A stretch of DNA of 64,000 bases. Source: Bacteroidales bacterium. Lineage in GTDB: Bacteria; Bacteroidota; Bacteroidia; Bacteroidales; Marinifilaceae. The notes beneath the pieces were generated by a model. The model had not been told where the DNA came from. It saw only the letters and a program-made list of their open reading frames with translations, and ran no database searches. Shown in pieces: positions 11,381 to 19,898 of this stretch. The translations under genes and the position numbers were made by a program. Position 1 is the first letter of the stretch. Each line of letters opens with the position of its first letter. The stretch is from the NCBI GenBank assembly GCA_015061245.1, contig SUWY01000007.1, forward strand, positions 1-64,000. The letters run 5' to 3'.

Positions 11381-11424
11381 CATACAAAAGGAGATAGGTT
11401 TGCATACAAAAGGAGATAGGTTTG
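11377..11424 (+). repeat. Two tandem 22-bp repeats carrying promoter boxes, upstream of rng
   Basis: The 22-bp unit beginning TTTGCATACAAAAGGAG occurs at 11377-11398 and again, identically, at 11399-11420, followed by a partial third TTTGCA. Each unit junction creates TAGGTTTG (11395-11402 and 11417-11424), an exact TAnnTTTG -7 box. The repeat thus gives a doubled candidate promoter just ahead of rng. Confidence 0.75.
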
Positions 11425-11448
11425 CAGGAGTAGAGAAGAGAAGGCAGA

Positions 11449-12993
11449 ATGAGTAGTGAACTTATTATTGATGTTCGGTCAGAGGAGGTTGTTATTGCAA
11501 TGCTCCGAGAGAAAAAACTCGTTGAGTTGACCAAGGAGAAGACCAATGTGCAGTTTGCTGTTGGTGATATCTACTTGGGGCGGGTTAAGAAGATTATGCC
11601 CGGCTTAAATGCTGCCTTTGTAAATGTAGGATATGAGAAGGATGCTTTCTTACATTATCTTGATTTAAGCCCTCAGTTTAAATCTTTAGATAGCTATATT
11701 AAACAGTGTTTGGCTCGCAAGGGTATGCCTGTTGCAAAATTAAGATTAGAGGAGGAGATTTCAAAGGAGGGAAAGATTGGAGATATATTGTCGCCAGGTC
11801 AATGGGTGGCAGTGCAGGTAGCAAAAGAGCCTATTTCAACTAAGGGACCAAGACTTACTTCTGAGTTAAGTTTGGCCGGAAGAAATTTGGTTGTTATACC
11901 TTTTTCAGATAAGGTTTCTGTTTCACAAAAGATTAAGTCTAATGATGAGCGGAAGCGTTTGAAGAGGTTAATAGAAAGTATACGTCCTAAAAATTACGGT
12001 ATAATTGTTCGTACTGTGGCTGAGGGTAAGAGCGTGGCAGTTTTCGACCAGGAGATAAAGGAGTTGGTTGAGAGATTTGAGGCTTCGTTCAGAAACTTAA
12101 GAGAGATAGAGCCCCCAAAGCTTATTTTAGGAGAGATTGATAGAACAAGTGCATTTTTAAGAGATATTTTAAATCCCTCTTTCGAAAATATATATGTCAA
12201 CGATGTAGCGTTGAGCCGTGAGATTAAGTTTTTCTTGCGTTCAATTGCTCCCGAAAAGGAGAGTATCGTGAAATATGTGGCTCCAGAGATTCCAATAATG
12301 GATCATTTCGGTGTTGATAAGCAGATTAAATCATCGCTTGGTAAAACTGTTTCGTTTAAGAGTGGTGCATACCTTATTATAGAGCATACCGAGGCATTAC
12401 ACGTTATTGATGTAAATAGCGGAAATCGCTCGAAAATGGGTATGGATCAAGAGACCAATGCGTTGGAGGTGAATTTGGCTGCAGCAGAAGAGGTTGCACG
12501 TCAGATGCAACTTCGTGATATGGGAGGTATTGTTGTTATTGACTTTATCGATATGAATTTGGCTGAAAATCGTCAGAAACTTTATGAGAAGATGAAGAGC
12601 CTAATGGAGACCGATAGAGCCAAACATACAATATTGCCATTGAGTAAATTTGGCTTGATGCAGATTACTCGTCAAAGAGTAAGACCAGTGACAAGTGTGG
12701 AGACATTGGATGTGTGTCCTGTTTGTCATGGTAGTGGAAAGGCTGAGGCTGCAGTATTGGTACTTGATAAGATTGAGGATATGATAGCAGGTGTTGCCAA
12801 TGAGAAAGGCCTGAAACGGGTAACGTTAAGGGTACATCCATTCATAGCTGCATATATTAAGAGAGGATTTAACTCTTTGAGATTGAAGTGGTCTATTAGA
12901 TATGGTATGTGGATCTCGATAGTTGAAGTGCCATCGTACTATATTTATGAGTTCAGACTATTTGACAAGAATAAGAATGAAATAAAATTATAA
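11449..12993 (+). CDS. rng: Ribonuclease E/G family endoribonuclease
   Basis: A 514-aa protein that cleaves single-stranded RNA in rRNA maturation and mRNA decay. An S1 domain near residues 35-130 (IYLGRVKKIMPGLNAAFVNV) is followed by the RNase E/G catalytic domain with the metal-binding aspartates in LHVIDVNSGNRS and GGIVVIDFIDMN, then the zinc-link CPVCHGSG. There is no long C-terminal scaffold, so it resembles RNase G rather than E. The ATG at 11449 is the first in frame after the doubled promoter repeat. dsbD starts 6 bp after its stop. Confidence 0.95.
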   Translation: MSSELIIDVRSEEVVIAMLREKKLVELTKEKTNVQFAVGDIYLGRVKKIMPGLNAAFVNVGYEKDAFLHYLDLSPQFKSLDSYIKQCLARKGMPVAKLRLEEEISKEGKIGDILSPGQWVAVQVAKEPISTKGPRLTSELSLAGRNLVVIPFSDKVSVSQKIKSNDERKRLKRLIESIRPKNYGIIVRTVAEGKSVAVFDQEIKELVERFEASFRNLREIEPPKLILGEIDRTSAFLRDILNPSFENIYVNDVALSREIKFFLRSIAPEKESIVKYVAPEIPIMDHFGVDKQIKSSLGKTVSFKSGAYLIIEHTEALHVIDVNSGNRSKMGMDQETNALEVNLAAAEEVARQMQLRDMGGIVVIDFIDMNLAENRQKLYEKMKSLMETDRAKHTILPLSKFGLMQITRQRVRPVTSVETLDVCPVCHGSGKAEAAVLVLDKIEDMIAGVANEKGLKRVTLRVHPFIAAYIKRGFNSLRLKWSIRYGMWISIVEVPSYYIYEFRLFDKNKNEIKL

Positions 12994-12999
12994 TTAAGA

Positions 13000-15093
13000 A
13001 TGAAAAAGTTACTAATCACTTTAGTTTTGTGCATGGTTACAGTCGTGACATTTGCACAAGAGGCTACATGGAAAAGTAGCGCAACTCTCCAGAACGACGG
13101 AACCTACAAGGTAGAGTTTAAGTGTTCTGTACCTGCCGGTTGGCATGTGTATTCTATGTTTACTCCTGATGGAGGACCAATGCAGACATCTCTTAATTTC
13201 AATAAAGGTGTCGAGGTTGTAGGTAAGGCTGTCGAGAGCCCGGAGCCACATAAGGCTTTCGATGAGATTTTCGAGGTAGATGTATGGTCGTTCGAGGGTA
13301 ATTTTACCATTACTCAGATTGTAAAATTTACTGATGATAAGGCAAATGCAATTGCAGGTTATATTGACTATCAATTGTGTCAGGATGGTGGTTCTTGTGT
13401 AATGGGAAGCTATGACTTCTCTGTTCCTGTGAAGAGAGAGGTAAAGGCTGCGCCTGCTAAGAAGGAGACAAAGAAGGTTGCTGAGCCTGTAAAGAAAGAG
13501 GAGGTAAAGAGCGAAGAGGTTGCTCCTGTTGCTGAGTCGGTTGCAGAGCCAGTCGCTCCTGCTGTTACCGAGGAGGTTGTTGCGGAGCCAGAGGAGAAAG
13601 AGGACTCTTTGTGGGTTTTCTTCTGGTTGGCATTTGCAGGAGGTTTGGCAGCTGTTATTATGCCATGCGTATTCCCAATGATTCCTATGACAGTATCATT
13701 CTTTATGCATAGTGATGCCGACAAGAAGAAGGCTAAGATGAAGGCTCTTTTCTATGCCTTCTCAATTATCTTCATCTATACAGTAATTGGATTGATTATC
13801 TCATTCTTGTTGGGTGCAGATTTCACAAACTGGTTGAGTACAAACTGGGTGCCTAACTTGTTCTTCTTTGTAATCTTTATGATCTTCGCTGCATCATTCT
13901 TGGGCGCTTTCGAGATTGTTTTGCCATCTTGGATGGTAAATAAGACTGACGCTCAGGCTGACAAGGGAGGTTACATTGGTGCATTCTTTATGGCATTTAC
14001 ATTGGTGTTGGTATCTTTCTCATGTACAGCACCTATTGTGGGAACAATTTTGGTTGAGGCTGCTCGCGGTTCTGTGTTGCGTCCAATTATTGGAATGTTT
14101 GGATTCTCATTGGCGGTTGCACTTCCATTTGGATTCTTTGCTTTCTTCCCATCTAAGTTGTCATCGCTTCCAAAGTCTGGAGGTTGGTTGAACTCGGTTA
14201 AGGTTGTATTGGGATTCATTGAGATAGCATTGGGATTCAAGTTCTTGATGGTAATTGACCAGACATATCACTTGGGAATTCTTGATCGTGAGATCTATAT
14301 TGCAATATGGATTGTTGTATTCTCGTTGATTGGTTTGTATTTGTTGGGTAAATTCAAATTACAGCATGATGATGCAGACTATTGCGAGAAACCATTGGGA
14401 ATTTTGAGAATCTCTTTGGTTATTGTAGTCTTTACATTCGTTGTTTATATGATTCCTGGAATGTTCGGAGCTCCATTGAAGGCTTTGGCCGGATATTTGC
14501 CTCCTCAGGAGACAATCGACTTCGATATTAATAGAATTGTTCGTGAGAATGTTCGTTCATTGCGTGGAACAGCAGTTTCATCAAACGTACAGCAGCGTGA
14601 GGCACCTAAGTATGCGGATTTCTTGCACTTGGCTCATGGATTGGAGGGCTACTTTGATTACGAGCAGGCTTTGCGCGTTGCGAAGGCCGAGAATAAGCCT
14701 TTGTTCCTTGACTTTACAGGACACGGATGTGTGAATTGTCGTGAAATGGAGCAGAGTGTATGGTCTGATCCAAGAGTTATTGAGATATTGACAAATGAGT
14801 ATATTATTTGTGCTCTATATGTTGATGATAAAACAGTTCTTCCTGAGTCAGAGCAGTACACAGGTAAGGATGGTAAGTTGAAAAATACTCTTGGTAAGAA
14901 GAATGCAGACTTCCAGATCAATAACTTTGATTCAAATGCTCAGCCAAACTATATCCTATTGAACAGCCGTCATGGAGAGGATGAGAATCTTCGCCCACAT
15001 GTAATGATGCCTGCTCGTGGTTATAATTTGGATGCAAATGCTTTTGTAGAGTTCTTGAAAGCAGGAGTAGAGAAGTATAAAGCTGCTAACTAA
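13000..15093 (+). CDS. dsbD: Thiol:disulfide interchange protein DsbD
   Basis: A 697-aa protein that moves reducing power across the inner membrane to periplasmic thioredoxin-like partners. Signal peptide (1-19), N-terminal periplasmic immunoglobulin-like domain, a linker rich in Lys, Glu, Val and Pro (about 145-195), an eight-segment membrane core with the paired cysteines in IMPCVFPMIP and SFSCTAPIVG, then a C-terminal thioredoxin-like domain with GHGCVNCREM as the CxxC site. All expected cysteines are present. It follows rng by 6 bp and ends at a strong terminator. Cytochrome c maturation could be one consumer, which matters for the CxxCH lipoproteins at 21-26 kb (inference). Confidence 0.93.
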   Translation: MKKLLITLVLCMVTVVTFAQEATWKSSATLQNDGTYKVEFKCSVPAGWHVYSMFTPDGGPMQTSLNFNKGVEVVGKAVESPEPHKAFDEIFEVDVWSFEGNFTITQIVKFTDDKANAIAGYIDYQLCQDGGSCVMGSYDFSVPVKREVKAAPAKKETKKVAEPVKKEEVKSEEVAPVAESVAEPVAPAVTEEVVAEPEEKEDSLWVFFWLAFAGGLAAVIMPCVFPMIPMTVSFFMHSDADKKKAKMKALFYAFSIIFIYTVIGLIISFLLGADFTNWLSTNWVPNLFFFVIFMIFAASFLGAFEIVLPSWMVNKTDAQADKGGYIGAFFMAFTLVLVSFSCTAPIVGTILVEAARGSVLRPIIGMFGFSLAVALPFGFFAFFPSKLSSLPKSGGWLNSVKVVLGFIEIALGFKFLMVIDQTYHLGILDREIYIAIWIVVFSLIGLYLLGKFKLQHDDADYCEKPLGILRISLVIVVFTFVVYMIPGMFGAPLKALAGYLPPQETIDFDINRIVRENVRSLRGTAVSSNVQQREAPKYADFLHLAHGLEGYFDYEQALRVAKAENKPLFLDFTGHGCVNCREMEQSVWSDPRVIEILTNEYIICALYVDDKTVLPESEQYTGKDGKLKNTLGKKNADFQINNFDSNAQPNYILLNSRHGEDENLRPHVMMPARGYNLDANAFVEFLKAGVEKYKAAN

Positions 15094-15112
15094 TCAGATT
15101 ACATAAAATAGG

Positions 15113-15152
15113 AGAGGGGGTAATGCTCATTTGAGTGTTACCCCCTCTTTTA
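15113..15152 (+). terminator. Bidirectional terminator between dsbD and the channel gene
   Basis: AGAGGGGGTAA at 15113-15123 pairs perfectly with TTACCCCCTCT at 15138-15148 and is followed by TTT. It lies between convergent genes and would work in both directions. Confidence 0.85.
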
Positions 15153-15827
15153 CTACTTCAATTTATGGCTGTTTTGGTAGCGTGTTACAATATAGCTGGT
15201 GAATATTGGGAAGAATAGCATGCCGCCTCCGGAGAGAATTACGGCAAGAAGTTGCCCGGTTTTTGTTACCGCAAATATTGGTGCACCAACGGTGGTAGTA
15301 TTCATTAGTGCCCAACCAAACATTGCATCCCAATAGCTGTGTATTTGAGGGTTTATATTAAGTTCTGCTTGATAAAATATCAGACTTCCATAATATGTTA
15401 CTAAAATTAGTGTAGCCGAGTAGGCAATCAGAAGTGAGAGACTCTTTTGAGGTATCATCCACTTTATGATTAAAAATAGAGCTGCAATACCACGAATTGC
15501 AGGAATTGTGTAGAAGAAGAGATGTAACTCGTGATGTATATCAATCTTAAGCCAATTTACAATGCTTAAGAATGGGATTGATACAATAAACAGAGGTAGA
15601 TGAGTTATAAAGTAGTAACCTCGCCTATCTGAATGTATCCACTCGTATATAAGCATATAGAGAAATACAGAGCAGATTATAAGTTGAAATATTCTGATAA
15701 ATTTCTCTGAAAGAAGAGTTGGAGCAAATGTGTCTACTGAGATTTGGATAATTAGTGCAATACTGGCAATAAGTACAACTCTGTATATCAATTTTCGCTC
15801 CAGACTGCTTGAAGTGTGTTCTTTCAT
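15153..15827 (-). CDS. Ion-channel family membrane protein with variant TVGAP filter
   Basis: A 224-aa protein with about six hydrophobic segments laid out like a voltage-gated-type channel subunit. The pore region, YWDAMFGWALMNTTTVGAP, aligns with the pore helix and filter of K+ channels, but the filter at residues 179-183 is TVGAP in place of TVGYG. It therefore probably forms a tetrameric cation pore with altered selectivity. Voltage-sensor arginines are not evident in S4. The start codon lies in the arm of an inverted repeat (see 15826-15852). The upstream methyltransferase gene is on the same strand, 48 bp away. Confidence 0.7.
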   Translation of the reverse strand: MKEHTSSSLERKLIYRVVLIASIALIIQISVDTFAPTLLSEKFIRIFQLIICSVFLYMLIYEWIHSDRRGYYFITHLPLFIVSIPFLSIVNWLKIDIHHELHLFFYTIPAIRGIAALFLIIKWMIPQKSLSLLIAYSATLILVTYYGSLIFYQAELNINPQIHSYWDAMFGWALMNTTTVGAPIFAVTKTGQLLAVILSGGGMLFFPIFTSYIVTRYQNSHKLK

Positions 15828-15852
15828 GGTATAATGTTTTAAATCATACCAT
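15826..15852 (-). promoter_or_regulatory. Inverted repeat covering the start codon of the channel gene
   Basis: On the plus strand ATGGTAT (15826-15832) and ATACCAT (15846-15852) form a perfect 7-bp inverted repeat with a 13-nt loop. In the mRNA the 3' arm contains most of the AUG, so folding would mask initiation. It could alternatively be a dimeric operator. Confidence 0.4.
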
Positions 15853-15875
15853 ATTACGTAGATAGAGTAAAAATG

Positions 15876-17051
15876 TTACCCCTTCTTGCATTCAATAATA
15901 ACCTTCTGGTTTTCTGTTGTTGTGGTGGCAAAGAGGTATATATCCCCACCTTCTGCTATTTTTGTGCTTTTGCGTAATTCTGCCACACTAAGGGGAAAGT
16001 TTCTAACGGTAATATTTGCCTTTGGAAAGAGTTGTTTGGCCCCTTTTGCCCACTTTGAGGTAAAGATATGGGTTTTGATAACATGGAAAACCCTTCCAGG
16101 AAACTCTGTTATATGTTGGTCTGATGTGTATAGATGACTATTTCTGCTTAATGGATTTATATTGTATTGTCGTGCCAATTGATTAAAGGCTCCGCTCTTC
16201 ATTATAGATGCGTTAGGCTCATAAAGGTACTCCATAGTAGCAGTAGCATACTCGGTGAAGGGAGTGTATTCATCTGTACGAATAAATTCGTTTTGTTGTA
16301 CGTTGTTATTGGAGTCGAAGTTTATAGTTATAATTCTGATAGCATTGGTATTCCCCTTTTCAACTACCAGAAGAATCTCTTTACACTCATTCTTAACCGA
16401 TACAATATGAATTTCTGAAATTTCCGGAATCTCTCTGCATACTGCAGATATATCTGCCATTGGAGAGATTTTGACAATCAAACGCTTGCATCGGCTTAGT
16501 AGTTCCTCTTTTATCTCTAAAATGTTAGGCTCATAATCACTTAATGAGAAGAGACGTTGTAAGTTGTTACCACGGCGAGCAGGGTCAATATAGAGCGTAT
16601 CTGCATTTATCTCATTAATTACTTTGCGAAAATCACTGTTGTGCACAGTTATATTATAGCGTCCTAATACTGAGAAATTGTGTTTTGCTGCCTGACAGTA
16701 TTCCGGGTAACGTTCATAGTAGTTTACCTGTCTTGCGAGAAGGGAGAATGCAATGCAATCTACCCCAAGCCCTCCTGTCAAGTCGCAGAGGGTTTCGCCA
16801 ATAAACAGGGTTGCTTTATATTCCGCTGTTATTTCAGAAGAACACTGTTCTGTGGATAGTTTTGAGGGGTAACGCAACTCATTGTTAGTATACCACTTTG
16901 GAAGTTTATCTTTGATGGCACGGCGTGCATGTATTTGTGTTACTGCAACTGGCATATCAACATCGGGAAAACTTTTTTTATTGAGTAAAAGTTTGTCGGT
17001 GTTGTCGTTCAAATGTTCATTTGCAAAGTTATATGTCCTATCCAGATTCAT
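15876..17051 (-). CDS. THUMP-like domain class I SAM-dependent methyltransferase
   Basis: A 391-aa protein. The methyltransferase core has CDLTGGLGVDCIAF (motif I, SAM-binding glycine loop) and TLYIDPARRG (motif IV), followed by LIVKISPMADI. The C-terminal 100 or so residues match the small THUMP-like domain seen in Bacteroidota proteins of this type. The substrate is probably an RNA, but the family member is uncharacterised as far as I know. A perfect -7 box ends 4 bp before the ATG, implying a leaderless or nearly leaderless mRNA. Confidence 0.75.
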   Translation of the reverse strand: MNLDRTYNFANEHLNDNTDKLLLNKKSFPDVDMPVAVTQIHARRAIKDKLPKWYTNNELRYPSKLSTEQCSSEITAEYKATLFIGETLCDLTGGLGVDCIAFSLLARQVNYYERYPEYCQAAKHNFSVLGRYNITVHNSDFRKVINEINADTLYIDPARRGNNLQRLFSLSDYEPNILEIKEELLSRCKRLIVKISPMADISAVCREIPEISEIHIVSVKNECKEILLVVEKGNTNAIRIITINFDSNNNVQQNEFIRTDEYTPFTEYATATMEYLYEPNASIMKSGAFNQLARQYNINPLSRNSHLYTSDQHITEFPGRVFHVIKTHIFTSKWAKGAKQLFPKANITVRNFPLSVAELRKSTKIAEGGDIYLFATTTTENQKVIIECKKG

Positions 17052-17347
17052 ATAGCAAAGTTAACTGATTATCAGATATTGCCCAATAGTTCAAGCAATT
17101 AAAACTTAAACTATTGTGCATTAGGTATAAAGGAGATGGATGATAGTAAATAGTTCTCTTGATCTTTTCTAAATACTTATGGTTAATAATCTGTAATACA
17201 GTGCCTTAGATTTAAGTAAGGGGAGGTTGAGTAAAAATGGTTTTATTATGTTTAATTATTTTGCTAAATTAGTATATATGCGATGTTTGAGGGTAGGGCA
17301 AGAGGTGCAAAAAAATGGTAGATTGAACTAATAAAAACATATTTTTT
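17052..17347. other. Divergent intergenic region between the methyltransferase and XRE genes
   Basis: A gap of about 296 bp without a gene. It holds the minus-strand promoter at 17056-17063 and a 7-bp inverted repeat AATAGTT/AACTATT (17085-17091 and 17109-17115). I see no clear plus-strand promoter for the regulator. Confidence 0.5.
17056..17063 (-). promoter_or_regulatory. -7 promoter box of the THUMP-like methyltransferase gene
   Basis: On the minus strand TAACTTTG lies 4 bp before the ATG, with TTGG 19 bp further upstream as a plausible -33 element. A small palindrome CTGATTATCAG (17065-17075) sits inside the spacer and could be an operator. Confidence 0.55.
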
Positions 17348-17743
17348 ATGGATGAGAATTTTTCATACCGATTGAGGTCAATGATTAGGACAAGAGAATT
17401 GTCTTGTTATAAGCTTGCAAAACTCAGTAAAGTTTCAAAAGGAACTATATCAAATTATGTAAATGGGAGAATAACCAAGCCTGATATAGTTGTAATTTGT
17501 AAGGTATGTATAGTATTGAATGTCTCGCCGTCATGGATTCTTCATGGTTCCGGTTTGCCAACACTATGTGAATCGGATATTAAGTACATGAGGTATAAGG
17601 TTAAGAATCATATGTCTCGCGCAGAGCTTGAAAAGATTAGAAATAGCGTTAATAGAGTGATAGATGAGTTGATTTTGATGCATGAAAAGTATAAGGCTTT
17701 AGAGGAGTTTCTTGGTGAATTACAGAAACAACAATCTATTTAA
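17348..17743 (+). CDS. XRE-family helix-turn-helix regulator
   Basis: A 131-aa protein. Residues 8-65 form a Cro/C1-type helix-turn-helix: LRSMIRTRELSCYKLAKLSK then GTISNYVNGR as recognition helix, followed by PSWILHGSG. The C-terminal half is a charged, probably coiled-coil region (ELEKIRNSVNRVIDEL and onwards) likely used for oligomerisation. No peptidase or ligand domain is present. The targets are not evident; trxB begins 73 bp downstream but has its own promoter box. No prophage genes surround it. Confidence 0.8.
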   Translation: MDENFSYRLRSMIRTRELSCYKLAKLSKVSKGTISNYVNGRITKPDIVVICKVCIVLNVSPSWILHGSGLPTLCESDIKYMRYKVKNHMSRAELEKIRNSVNRVIDELILMHEKYKALEEFLGELQKQQSI

Positions 17744-17775
17744 TGGCTAAAACAGTAATAATTCAAATTATGTGT

Positions 17776-17783
17776 TATCTTTG
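17776..17783 (+). promoter_or_regulatory. -7 promoter box of trxB
   Basis: TATCTTTG, an exact TAnnTTTG match, lies 33 bp before the trxB ATG. Confidence 0.6.
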
Positions 17784-17816
17784 CAGTTTAGATAAGAAAT
17801 TATAAATAATATCAAT

Positions 17817-18764
17817 ATGGCAACAGAACACATTAAATGTTTGATTGTAGGTTCAGGACCTGCAGGTTACACAGCGGCTATCTATGCATCACGTGCAAAT
17901 ATGAGTCCGGTACTATATACCGGTTTGCAGATGGGAGGTCAGTTGACAATTACAACTGAGGTTGAGAATTTCCCTGGATATCCAAATGGAGTACAAGGTC
18001 CTCAGTTAATGGAGGATTTGCGTGCTCAGGCAGAGCGCTTGGGAACAGAGATGCGCTTTGGAGTAGTTACATCTGTAGATTTTTCTGTACATCCATTGAA
18101 GGTTACAGTTGATGAGACTACCGAGATAGAGGCTGATACCGTAATTATTGCAACAGGTGCTACTGCGAAGTATTTGGGATTACCGGGAGAGGAGAAGTTC
18201 CGTGGAATGGGAGTAAGTGCGTGTGCAACATGTGATGGATTCTTCTATCGCGGTAAGAGAGTTGCTGTCGTAGGTGGTGGAGATACTGCATGCGAGGAGG
18301 CAACATACTTGGCAGGTTTGGCAGAGAAGGTATATTTGATTGTACGTCGCGATGTTTTGCGTGCATCTAAGGCTTCGCAGGATAGAGTATTCAAAACTCC
18401 AAATATTGAAATTCTGTTCGAGACTCAGACAGTTGATTTGTTGGGCGATGACTCAGGTTTGACAGGAGCACAACTAATCCACAAGAAGGGTACAGAAAAC
18501 GAGAGCTTTAGTGAGATTGCAATCGATGGCTTCTTCTTGGCTATTGGTCACCATCCAAACTCTGAGGTATTCAGCAAGTATATCAATGTTGATGAACAGG
18601 GTTACATTATCACCGAGGGAAAAACTTCATTAACTAATGTTCCCGGAGTATTTGCTGCCGGCGATGTTATGGATCCGATGTATCGTCAGGGTATAACATC
18701 GGCAGCTGCAGGATGTCGTGCAGCTTTGGATGCTGAGCGTTATTTGGCTTCATTGAACGACTAA
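17817..18764 (+). CDS. trxB: Thioredoxin-disulfide reductase
   Basis: A 315-aa flavoenzyme reducing thioredoxin with NADPH. Visible are the FAD-binding VGSGPAGYTAAIYASRA, the redox pair C136/C139 in ACATCDG, the NADPH-binding VVGGGDTACEEATYLA and the C-terminal FAD motif FAAGDVMDP. Length is normal for the low-molecular-weight type. It supplies electrons for thioredoxin-dependent paths, including the DsbD encoded 3 kb upstream. Its stop overlaps the stop of the convergent Smr gene by 4 bp. Confidence 0.96.
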   Translation: MATEHIKCLIVGSGPAGYTAAIYASRANMSPVLYTGLQMGGQLTITTEVENFPGYPNGVQGPQLMEDLRAQAERLGTEMRFGVVTSVDFSVHPLKVTVDETTEIEADTVIIATGATAKYLGLPGEEKFRGMGVSACATCDGFFYRGKRVAVVGGGDTACEEATYLAGLAEKVYLIVRRDVLRASKASQDRVFKTPNIEILFETQTVDLLGDDSGLTGAQLIHKKGTENESFSEIAIDGFFLAIGHHPNSEVFSKYINVDEQGYIITEGKTSLTNVPGVFAAGDVMDPMYRQGITSAAAGCRAALDAERYLASLND

Positions 18765-19807
18765 CGAATTGTCACCATTGTAGCGCCAAATCCATATTGC
18801 TTGAATGAGGCATCCTGATGGTTATGGCGCTTATAGGTGGTTTGCAATAACCACATTATGCGTTGGCGTAATATGCCTTCGCCTTTACCATGGATAAATA
18901 CAATTTTCTGACCTTTACGGAGTTTGTATTTCTCCATGGTTTTTATAAATACCTCCATTTGAAATTCAAGGATTGCTCCGCTATCCATTCCAGCTGTTGT
19001 CTCTAAAAGAGCCTCTGCGTGTAGATCAATCTCTACTATATTGGGATTTACCTCTTTCTGCTCTTTTATGGCAGTCTTTACCTTTTGGTCGTTGTGTAAT
19101 TTGAAATTAAGCTCCTTAATAACCTTCTTGTCCGGTACAATTTTTATATTTGCCGTTGTTGGTTGAAGTTCATCTTGTTGATTGAAGACAACCTCTGTTT
19201 TTTCACTACACTCTTTTATCAGGGCAACATTTTTGAAAAATTTGCTCTGTTTGTACGCTCCGGATTTGCAAATAGATGTTGGAGACAATTTTATTGTGGC
19301 CTCTGCTGGCTTGGCCCATGTTTGACTGCGCTTTGTGTATAGCAGATATTGCACAATTATGGTTTTAAGTTTTGTCTCAATATCTTTTAAATTGTATGTA
19401 CCTAGTTGCAATATAGAGTTTGGATCAATGTTTCCTGCTGACAGACCGTTGTATGTGTCATTGTATAGTGTTGCAACAGAGTATAGAGCAGTTTGTGCAG
19501 TATCATTGACAATGTATAGGTCGAAACGTGATGTTTGCAGATTGTTATAGTCATCGGGAACTAAAGCAATGAAAACGGTGTTTGTCGGGGCAGTGTTAAT
19601 TGTTGAGTTTTGAGCATCGCTTTGGGTTATAGTTGTGGCCTCGCCTAAAGTGCTTTTGGTAACAACCAAATCATTTACAGAAGCGGGAATTTCAAATCCA
19701 TATACATCGCAATAAACATTTACGGTGTTTGCATCAATGATGCTTGTCACTTTTCCATCAAGTTTCTCGCTAAGAAAACTAACCTCGTCGCCAATTCTAA
19801 TCTGCAT
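18761..19807 (-). CDS. Smr-domain protein with DUF2027-like N-terminal region
   Basis: A 348-aa protein. The N-terminus has a small beta-barrel-like segment (MQIRIGDEVSFLSEKLDGKV, then VNVYCDVYGFEIPASVNDLV), as in MutS2-type accessory domains. The middle is the DUF2027-like part. The C-terminal 80 residues are a Smr domain with the EIDLHAEAL and KIVFIHGKGEGILR motifs; Smr domains nick or bind branched nucleic acids or act on stalled ribosomes. The exact role in Bacteroidota is not known to me. The promoter box is at 19834-19841. Confidence 0.85.
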   Translation of the reverse strand: MQIRIGDEVSFLSEKLDGKVTSIIDANTVNVYCDVYGFEIPASVNDLVVTKSTLGEATTITQSDAQNSTINTAPTNTVFIALVPDDYNNLQTSRFDLYIVNDTAQTALYSVATLYNDTYNGLSAGNIDPNSILQLGTYNLKDIETKLKTIIVQYLLYTKRSQTWAKPAEATIKLSPTSICKSGAYKQSKFFKNVALIKECSEKTEVVFNQQDELQPTTANIKIVPDKKVIKELNFKLHNDQKVKTAIKEQKEVNPNIVEIDLHAEALLETTAGMDSGAILEFQMEVFIKTMEKYKLRKGQKIVFIHGKGEGILRQRIMWLLQTTYKRHNHQDASFKQYGFGATMVTIR

Positions 19808-19833
19808 TTTGTATCACTTTTTTATTAGAATTA

Positions 19834-19841
19834 CAAAGGTA
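19834..19841 (-). promoter_or_regulatory. -7 promoter box of the Smr gene
   Basis: On the minus strand TACCTTTG, an exact TAnnTTTG match, lies 26 bp before the start codon at 19807. Confidence 0.55.
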
Positions 19842-19883
19842 ATACTTTTTCTCTTTTCATTTTTCGCTTTCCCCTTTTTTGTA

Positions 19884-19891
19884 TATCTTTG
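19884..19891 (+). promoter_or_regulatory. -7 promoter box of the Rid/chorismatase-like gene
   Basis: TATCTTTG ends 7 bp before the ATG at 19899, so the mRNA would have at most a few leader nucleotides. It also helps fix the start codon, because an upstream in-frame ATG at 19725 would precede the promoter. Confidence 0.6.
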
Positions 19892-19898
19892 CGTCATA

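Noticed and set aside
17065..17115. Palindromes CTGATTATCAG and AATAGTT/AACTATT as XRE operators
   Set aside because: Suggestive positions, but they are different from each other, short, and not repeated at the regulator's own start, so binding cannot be claimed.
19725..19898. 58-codon N-terminal extension of the Rid-like protein
   Set aside because: It lies upstream of and across the promoter box at 19884-19891, overlaps the divergent Smr gene, and is not conserved-looking.
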